A DNA stretch of 9,815 nucleotides from Fibrobacter sp. (lineage in GTDB: Bacteria; Fibrobacterota; Fibrobacteria; Fibrobacterales; Fibrobacteraceae). The stretch spans positions 1 to 9,815 of the forward strand of contig JAFWRL010000113.1 of NCBI GenBank assembly GCA_017520105.1, given 5' to 3'. Below the pieces are notes generated by a model. That model did no database searches. It worked only from the letters and a program-made list of their open reading frames with translations, and was not told the DNA's origin. Position 1 is the stretch's first letter. Each line of letters opens with the position of its first letter. Shown piece by piece: positions 6,114 through 9,815 of this stretch. Position numbers and translations under genes: made by a program.

Positions 6114-6167
6114 TGCTCCAGAGTTAGTATATCCATTACTTATTATGAAATAACAAAGGACAAGGCT

Positions 6168-6386
6168 ATGGCTAGACCCATTCGTGAAACTCCGATTCTC
6201 TATGGCGAGGATGCTCGTCGTTTTCTTGAAAACATGAAGATACGCCGACCGGAAACTCCTGAAGCTCGTGCCCAGCGCTTGCGCGATTACGAGTTTATGA
6301 AAAAGGCTTACGAACGTGGTATGGCTGAGCAGCGTGCCCGAGAAGATGCCAATGGAGGTATAGATCCGTGGTTCAAGAAGGTGTAA
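6168..6386 (+). CDS. Putative antitoxin-like small protein upstream of a GNAT gene
   Basis: The 72-aa protein is highly charged and probably helical, with the opening MARPIRETPILYGEDARRF and an Arg/Glu-rich middle (about 18-60). Small proteins of this style are found directly before GNAT acetyltransferases in two-gene modules proposed to be toxin-antitoxin pairs; I rely on that arrangement and on memory of the family, not on a search. I see no clear DNA-binding helix-turn-helix or ribbon-helix-helix. Shine-Dalgarno AAAGGA (6155-6160) lies 7 bp before the ATG. The 3' end overlaps the GTG start of the GNAT gene by 19 bp, which implies coupled translation. The gene looks intact while its partner is broken. 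Confidence 0.6.
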   Translation: MARPIRETPILYGEDARRFLENMKIRRPETPEARAQRLRDYEFMKKAYERGMAEQRAREDANGGIDPWFKKV

Positions 6387-6750
6387 ATACAGAAAAATTA
6401 AGTTTCATTCGGATACGACCGTCTTATTCCGTCAAAAATTTTAATTGCGGTGATCGTGATTTAGATGATTTCATTCTGAATCGCGCATCTGCATTTCAAA
6501 AGCATTTGCTTGCTGTGAGTTATGCTTGTACTGATTCCGGTACAGGCAAAATACTTGCCTATTGCAGCCTAGCGAATGACAGGGTGGCGTTGGACAATTT
6601 CAAGGATAAAACGGAATTCAATCGATTCCGCAAAATTACATCAAGTCAATGTTTGTGATTGACAACAAGACAGGGTGCAGGTTTTTAACGGTTGATGCGT
6701 ATTGGATTTGGTTGCTTGATAATCGTCGTTACCTTCTTCCGCCCTATTGA
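6368..6750 (+). pseudogene. GNAT-family acetyltransferase (toxin-like), broken by internal deletion and frameshift
   Basis: Translation starts at GTG 6368, supported by TGGAGG (6353-6358). The first 85 or so codons match the N-terminal half of a GNAT protein of the kind paired with small antitoxins (FNCGDRDLDDFIL, LLAVSYACTDS, ILAYCSLAND, FNRFRK). After RFRK (codon near 6630) the frame runs quickly to TGA at 6656-6658. From about 6634 the -1 frame reads NYIKSMFVIDNKTGCRFLTVDAY, the C-terminal part of the same fold, and continues to TGA at 6748-6750. The piece between the two, which should hold the acetyl-CoA pyrophosphate loop (R/Q-x-x-G-x-G/A), about 35-40 residues, is missing. Intact members are about 160-170 aa. 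The final residues (WIWLLDN and after) fit poorly, suggesting further decay. A working acetyltransferase is very unlikely. Confidence 0.72.
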
Positions 6751-6775
6751 CTTTTTTAACTTAATAAGTTAAATT
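6747..6775 (+). promoter_or_regulatory. Probable promoter of the AAA+ ATPase gene
   Basis: TTGACT (6747-6752) and TAAATT (6770-6775) are separated by exactly 17 bp. The -35 box contains the final in-frame TGA of the GNAT remnant (6748-6750), so the promoter abuts the decayed gene. The start codon at 6798 is 22 bp after the -10, so the leader would be very short (about 15 nt). Confidence 0.6.
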
Positions 6776-6783
6776 TAAGTTAA
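6756..6783 (+). promoter_or_regulatory. Palindromic operator-like site in the ATPase promoter
   Basis: TTAACTTAATAAGTTAA (6756-6772) is a perfect palindrome of two 8-bp arms around A6764. It fills the space between the -35 and -10 boxes and overlaps the -10. A third half-site, AAGTTAA (6777-6783), repeats the right arm 11 bp downstream (6766 to 6777), about one helical turn. The placement fits a repressor site; no dedicated regulator is visible, so autoregulation by the ATPase or control by an unlinked protein are both open. Confidence 0.5.
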
Positions 6784-6797
6784 AAGGGTGGGTTGTT

Positions 6798-8537
6798 ATG
6801 AGCATTGGCGGAATCACCTACAAGACAATCAACGGCAAGCGCTACGCTTACTACCAGTGGACGGAAAACGGCAAGCAGCGTAGCCGTCGAGTAAAAGACG
6901 AGGAGTTTGCGGAACTTGCTGCGAAAATAGCGGCGGAGCGTGCGCAGAAGGATTCTCTGCGTGGCGTTTTGCAGGGCTTGGTGGCTGAACCCGTTGCGGT
7001 TTATTCTGCCACTCCGAATTTCAAGACCGACGTGAAAATCGGAGCGCAGCTGCCCCGTTTTTTCGCCTCTGTAATGAAGTGGAAAAAACGCGAGTGCTTT
7101 GCGGCTCTCCACGACTATATCTATAGCGAAAACAATGACCGCGTCTTGATTCTGTATGGGCTTCGCCGTACGGGCAAGACGACGCTCGTCCGCCAGCTTA
7201 TGGGCGGGATGCCTGCCGAGATGCTTGCAAAGACGGCGTTTGTCCAGTTGAGCTCCCGCCATTCCCTTGCTGATGTCAATCACGACCTCAAGTTGCTGGA
7301 ATCACTCGGCTACTGCTACGTGTTCATAGACGAAGTGACAATGCTTAGCGATTTTATCGAGGGCGCTGCGCTGTTTTCCGATGTGTTTGCGGCAGGTGGC
7401 ATGAAGGTGGTTCTTTCGGGGACGGATTCCCTGGGGTTTGTCTTTTCGGAAGACGAACAGCTTTATGACCGCTGCATTTTGCTGCACACGACCTTTATCC
7501 CATATCGTGAATTTGAGAATGTCCTTGGCGTAGCGGGAATTGACAAGTTTATTGAGTTTGGTGGCACCATGAGCATGGGGGGCACGAACTACAATACGGA
7601 CAAGTTTACTTTTGCGACGAAAGAGAGCGCGGACGATTATGTGGATTCCGCCATTGCCCGAAATATCCAGCATTCCTTGAAGTGCTATCAACACGAGGGG
7701 CATTTCCGCTCGTTGCAGGAACTTTATGATGCAGGGGAACTGACGAATGCGATTAACCGCATCGTGGAGGACGTGAACCATCGCTTTGCAATAGAGGTGT
7801 TGACGAGAAAATTTAAGTCCGGCGACTTGAGTCGTTCCGCACAGAATTTGCGTCGCGACAGGTTCAAGCCCACGGATGTTTTGGATAGGGTCGATGTTGG
7901 TGCAGTCACGAAAAGGCTTAAACACCTCTTGCAGATACGTGATAAGGCGGAATTATCTGTCGGAATAGGCGAGGCTCACCGCGCCGAAATCAAGGAATAT
8001 TTGGATTTGTTGGACCTCACGTGCGATATCGATGTGGTTAATTTATCGAACTTGAACGCGCGTTTGACACGTACGGTTCTTTCGCAGCCCGGACTTCGTT
8101 ACGCTCAGGCGTCGGCGCTCATCCAGAGCTTGTTGCTTGACGAAACGTTCAGGAACGTTCCGATTGTCGAACGCATGTCCATCGAGAAGCGAATCCTTGA
8201 TGAGATTCGTGGGCGCATGATGGAAGAAATCGTGTTGCTTGAAACCAAGATGGCCAGGCCGGATAAGCAGGTTTTTCAGTTGCAGTTTGCCGTCGGCGAA
8301 TTTGATATGATGGTGTTTGATTCGAAAAATGCCTGTTGCGAAATCTACGAAATCAAGCACAGCGACCAAGTCGCCAAGGAACAATGCCGTCACTTGCTAG
8401 ATGCTAGGAAATGCACCGATACGGAATTTCGCTACGGCAAGATTGTGAGCAAAAACATAATATACCGAGGCCCCGCGGGAGCGCTCGGTAATATTAACTA
8501 TCTGAATGTTGAAGAATACCTAAAGGGCATGGCTTAA
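6798..8537 (+). CDS. AAA+ ATPase with PD-(D/E)XK-like C-terminal domain, function unknown
   Basis: The 579-aa protein has three visible parts. Residues 5-50 form a small Tyr/Arg-rich domain (KTINGKRYAYYQWTENGKQR) seen at the start of other uncharacterised proteins. Residues 80-250 are a P-loop ATPase: Walker A GLRRTGKTT (121-129), Walker B YVFIDEV (174-180), sensor-like VVLSGTDS (204-211) and PYREF (235-239), the last typical of the DUF4143/AAA_14 group. After a long helical middle, including VDSAIARNIQHSLKCY (282-297), residues 470-525 carry a restriction-endonuclease-like pattern: E476/E477, D503 in GEFDMMVF and E518-I-K520 in EIYEIKHS. Such ATPases are common in accessory DNA with mostly unknown roles; a defence or mobile-element link is inference. 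A purine-rich AAAAGGGTGG (6782-6791) precedes the ATG. The stop overlaps that of argC. Confidence 0.85.
   Translation: MSIGGITYKTINGKRYAYYQWTENGKQRSRRVKDEEFAELAAKIAAERAQKDSLRGVLQGLVAEPVAVYSATPNFKTDVKIGAQLPRFFASVMKWKKRECFAALHDYIYSENNDRVLILYGLRRTGKTTLVRQLMGGMPAEMLAKTAFVQLSSRHSLADVNHDLKLLESLGYCYVFIDEVTMLSDFIEGAALFSDVFAAGGMKVVLSGTDSLGFVFSEDEQLYDRCILLHTTFIPYREFENVLGVAGIDKFIEFGGTMSMGGTNYNTDKFTFATKESADDYVDSAIARNIQHSLKCYQHEGHFRSLQELYDAGELTNAINRIVEDVNHRFAIEVLTRKFKSGDLSRSAQNLRRDRFKPTDVLDRVDVGAVTKRLKHLLQIRDKAELSVGIGEAHRAEIKEYLDLLDLTCDIDVVNLSNLNARLTRTVLSQPGLRYAQASALIQSLLLDETFRNVPIVERMSIEKRILDEIRGRMMEEIVLLETKMARPDKQVFQLQFAVGEFDMMVFDSKNACCEIYEIKHSDQVAKEQCRHLLDARKCTDTEFRYGKIVSKNIIYRGPAGALGNINYLNVEEYLKGMA
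8458..8496 (+). repeat. Long inverted repeat inside the 3' end of the ATPase gene
   Basis: TAATATACCGAG (8458-8469) is complementary to CTCGGTAATATTA (8484-8496) with a single unpaired T. The 14-nt interior contains the palindrome CCCGCGGG (8472-8479). The site lies 39 bp before the ATPase stop, in codons for NIIYRGPAGALGNINYL. It is the strongest stem near the argC/ATPase junction. No T-tract follows on either strand. Confidence 0.65.
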
Positions 8538-9499
8538 ACCAAACTGATTCCTTCGTCCAATCCGAGGGCGATATTCATGTTCTGGATGGCGGCGCCGCTA
8601 GCACCCTTGCCGAGGTTGTCGATAATCGTCGTCACCTGCATGATGTTTTCGTTCCCAAAAACTTGGATGCGGGCGTTGTTCGTGTCGTTGCAGACTGTCG
8701 GGTCGAGGCGGCCGTTGAACAGCACGGGGGCAGCCTCAAAGGGCATCACCTTCACGAAGCGGCTGCCTTCGTAATGCTTGGTGAGGATTTCGGTCAAGTC
8801 CTGCGGGCCGACCTTCTTCGTGAGCATGTTCGGGAAAATGGCAACGGTCACGGCCATGCCCTTGTAATAAGGGCCAAGCACCGGGTTGAAGAACGGCGTG
8901 TTCTCGAGTTCGCAGTACTTCTTCATCTCGGGGAGGTGCTTGTGGGCAAGCGCGAGCGCGTAGGGGGCCGGAGCCATGATGGCCTTGGATTCGCCTGCGT
9001 TGTGGCTCAAGTTTTCGGCGGCTTCGTATTCCGCGATGAGCTTCTTGCCACCGCCGGAGTAACCGGTGATGCTGTAGGCGGCGAGGTTCGCGCTCTTCGG
9101 AATGATGCCCGCGGCTACGAGCGGATACACACCGAGGATAAAGCCCGAGGCGTGGCAACCTGGGTTCGCGATGCGCTTGCTCTTGGAAATCGCTTCTCGC
9201 TGTGCTGCCGAAAGTTCCGGCATGCCGTAGGTCCAAGCTGGATTTACGCGATGTGCGGTAGAAGCGTCGATAATGCGCGTGTTCGGATTCGTGCAGAGGG
9301 CGGCGCTTTCCATGGACGCAGCATCCGGCAGGCAAAGGAACGTCACGTCAGATTCATTAATCATCTTCTGGCGTTCGTTTACGTCCTTGCGGAGTTCCGG
9401 ATTGATTTTGAGAATTTCCAAGTCGTTGCGCTTGGCAAGTCTCTCGAAAATTTGCAGGCCAGTGGTTCCTGCTTCGCCATCTACGAATATCTTGAACAT
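8534..9499 (-). CDS. argC: N-acetyl-gamma-glutamyl-phosphate reductase, short type
   Basis: ArgC reduces N-acetylglutamyl phosphate to the semialdehyde with NADPH, the third step from glutamate in arginine/ornithine synthesis, in the cytoplasm. The 321-aa length and the opening FKIFVDGEAGTTGLQIFERL, with the nucleotide-binding GEAGTTG at 8-14, indicate the shorter 'type 2' form. The catalytic cysteine is C115 in ANPGCHASG (111-119); GYSGGGKK (146-153) and KHLPEM (187-192) are the other expected blocks. The ATG at 9499 gives the canonical N-terminus. Upstream on this strand there is no Shine-Dalgarno; instead there are short C/A-rich heptamer repeats. No other arginine gene is in the window. 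The stop (8536-8534) overlaps the stop of the convergent ATPase gene. Confidence 0.95.
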   Translation of the reverse strand: MFKIFVDGEAGTTGLQIFERLAKRNDLEILKINPELRKDVNERQKMINESDVTFLCLPDAASMESAALCTNPNTRIIDASTAHRVNPAWTYGMPELSAAQREAISKSKRIANPGCHASGFILGVYPLVAAGIIPKSANLAAYSITGYSGGGKKLIAEYEAAENLSHNAGESKAIMAPAPYALALAHKHLPEMKKYCELENTPFFNPVLGPYYKGMAVTVAIFPNMLTKKVGPQDLTEILTKHYEGSRFVKVMPFEAAPVLFNGRLDPTVCNDTNNARIQVFGNENIMQVTTIIDNLGKGASGAAIQNMNIALGLDEGISLV

Positions 9500-9512
9500 T
9501 GTATAGTAGTTT

Positions 9513-9533
9513 GTGGTTAGTGATTAGTGGTTG
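9513..9533 (-). repeat. Three degenerate tandem heptamers upstream of argC
   Basis: On the plus strand the stretch reads GTGGTTA, GTGATTA, GTGGTTG in tandem (9513-9519, 9520-9526, 9527-9533). On the coding strand of argC it is a purine-poor leader of the type YAACCAC/TAATCAC that ends 13 bp before the ATG. It stands where a Shine-Dalgarno would be sought. Confidence 0.6.
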
Positions 9534-9549
9534 GTAGGAGAATGAATAA

Positions 9550-9665
9550 AGACGAGAGACCGCTTCGCTGGTAGACGAAAGACGAGAGAAAAATAATCGT
9601 GGCTTCGCCACCTAACATATCTTTCGTCTCTCGTCTGTAGGCTCGTAGAGCCGTTCTTTCGTCTA
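9550..9665. repeat. Composite inverted array of AGACGARAGA elements and small hairpins
   Basis: On the plus strand: AGACGAGAGA (9550-9559), a GC-rich core (9560-9571), AGACGAAAGACGAGAGA (9573-9589), the hairpin GTGGC-ttc-GCCAC (9599-9611), then the inverted TCTTTCGTCTCTCGTCT (9620-9636), the hairpin GGCTC-gta-GAGCC (9640-9652) and TTCTTTCGTCT (9654-9664). The arms 9573-9589 and 9620-9636 are complementary at 15 of 17 positions. The right end, read on the minus strand from 9665, is a copy of the element after yebC and starts on the stop codon of the last gene. The array fills the space between that gene and argC. Confidence 0.75.
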
Positions 9666-9815
9666 TTTATTCGCTCCGCAGCATTTCTTGTACTTCTTGC
9701 CAGAACCGCACGGGCACGGGTCGTTACGTCCGACAACCGGGCCTTCGTGACGGACGGTTTCCTGCTTCTCGGCACGGCCATCGTAGAAGAACCATGCACC
9801 GCCGACCTTGTGGAA
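9663..9815 (-). CDS. YchJ-like SEC-C motif protein, C-terminal end (5' truncated)
   Basis: On the minus strand 50 residues are open from the window edge to TAG at 9665-9663. They end in a SEC-C zinc-binding motif, [19 protein letters not shown], with the CxC and CC ligand pairs intact. Upstream is GGAWFFYDG, which matches the WYY-DG strand that comes just before the second SEC-C motif in YchJ-type proteins (E. coli YchJ ends in the same order). SecA also ends in SEC-C, but usually with C-H rather than C-C, and without this upstream strand. The biological role of YchJ proteins is poorly known; zinc binding is expected. About 100 residues lie beyond the window. The stop codon is part of the TAGACGAAAGA repeat. 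Confidence 0.8.
   Translation of the reverse strand, partial: FHKVGGAWFFYDGRAEKQETVRHEGPVVGRNDPCPCGSGKKYKKCCGANK

Noticed and set aside
7302..7925. Minus-strand open frame inside the ATPase gene
   Set aside because: The plus strand encodes clear Walker A and B motifs across the same gene; the antisense product shows nothing recognisable.
6168..8537. Calling the antitoxin-like gene, GNAT remnant and ATPase one defence operon
   Set aside because: The ATPase has its own promoter and operator directly after the decayed GNAT gene, so a shared transcript or joint function is not supported.
8663..9520. Long open frame opposite argC (285 codons)
   Set aside because: A shadow of argC, whose catalytic blocks are all intact; no Shine-Dalgarno or domain supports it.
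9550..9665. CRISPR array
   Set aside because: Repeat units are about 10-17 bp, appear in both orientations and are not separated by uniform spacers; no cas genes are present.
9663..9815. C-terminus of SecA
   Set aside because: SEC-C is shared with SecA, but the ligand pair is C-C and the preceding WFFYDG strand matches YchJ-type proteins instead.

Overview
The window looks like chromosomal DNA of a Fibrobacter-type bacterium (Fibrobacterota, for example a rumen or gut Fibrobacter). The hints are two lipoproteins with long Ser/Ala 'SSSS' linkers, AT-rich TATAT promoters, and a more GC-rich core gene set (obg, HU, smpB, argC). The assignment rests on style, not on a database match.

Layout. 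The window opens with the 3' end of yebC (+). A 344-bp gap follows with two dispersed repeats and a strong intrinsic terminator. Next come two tandem paralogous secreted lipoproteins of unknown function (570-2767, +), each with its own promoter. A convergent gap rich in repeats separates them from a compact minus-strand cluster, obg > HU-family protein > smpB > N-acetylmuramoyl-L-alanine amidase, whose members are tightly spaced or overlap. Divergent from obg is a small accessory stretch (+): a promoter with a structured leader, a 72-aa putative antitoxin, a GNAT-type partner broken by an internal deletion, and a 579-aa AAA+ ATPase with a PD-(D/E)XK-like C-terminus. The ATPase promoter carries a perfect palindrome between its -35 and -10 boxes. 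The ATPase stop codon overlaps that of the convergent argC (-). The window closes with a composite inverted repeat and the C-terminus of a YchJ/SEC-C-type protein (-).

How the parts relate. The obg-HU-smpB-amidase cluster joins ribosome assembly, nucleoid structure, trans-translation and wall remodelling, probably on one transcript. ArgC belongs to arginine biosynthesis. The GNAT module and the ATPase look acquired, and the GNAT part is decaying.

The most unusual signals are non-coding. One is a family of four same-strand hairpins with the frame GTCA-stem-loop-stem'-TC, in which the stems change in a base-pair-preserving way. The other is a TAGACGARAGA element lying on or beside the stop codons of three genes and arranged as an inverted composite at 9550-9665. 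I do not see a CRISPR array, a complete transposon, rRNA or tRNA. The ATPase is the only candidate for an undescribed system, and its function cannot be settled from this sequence.
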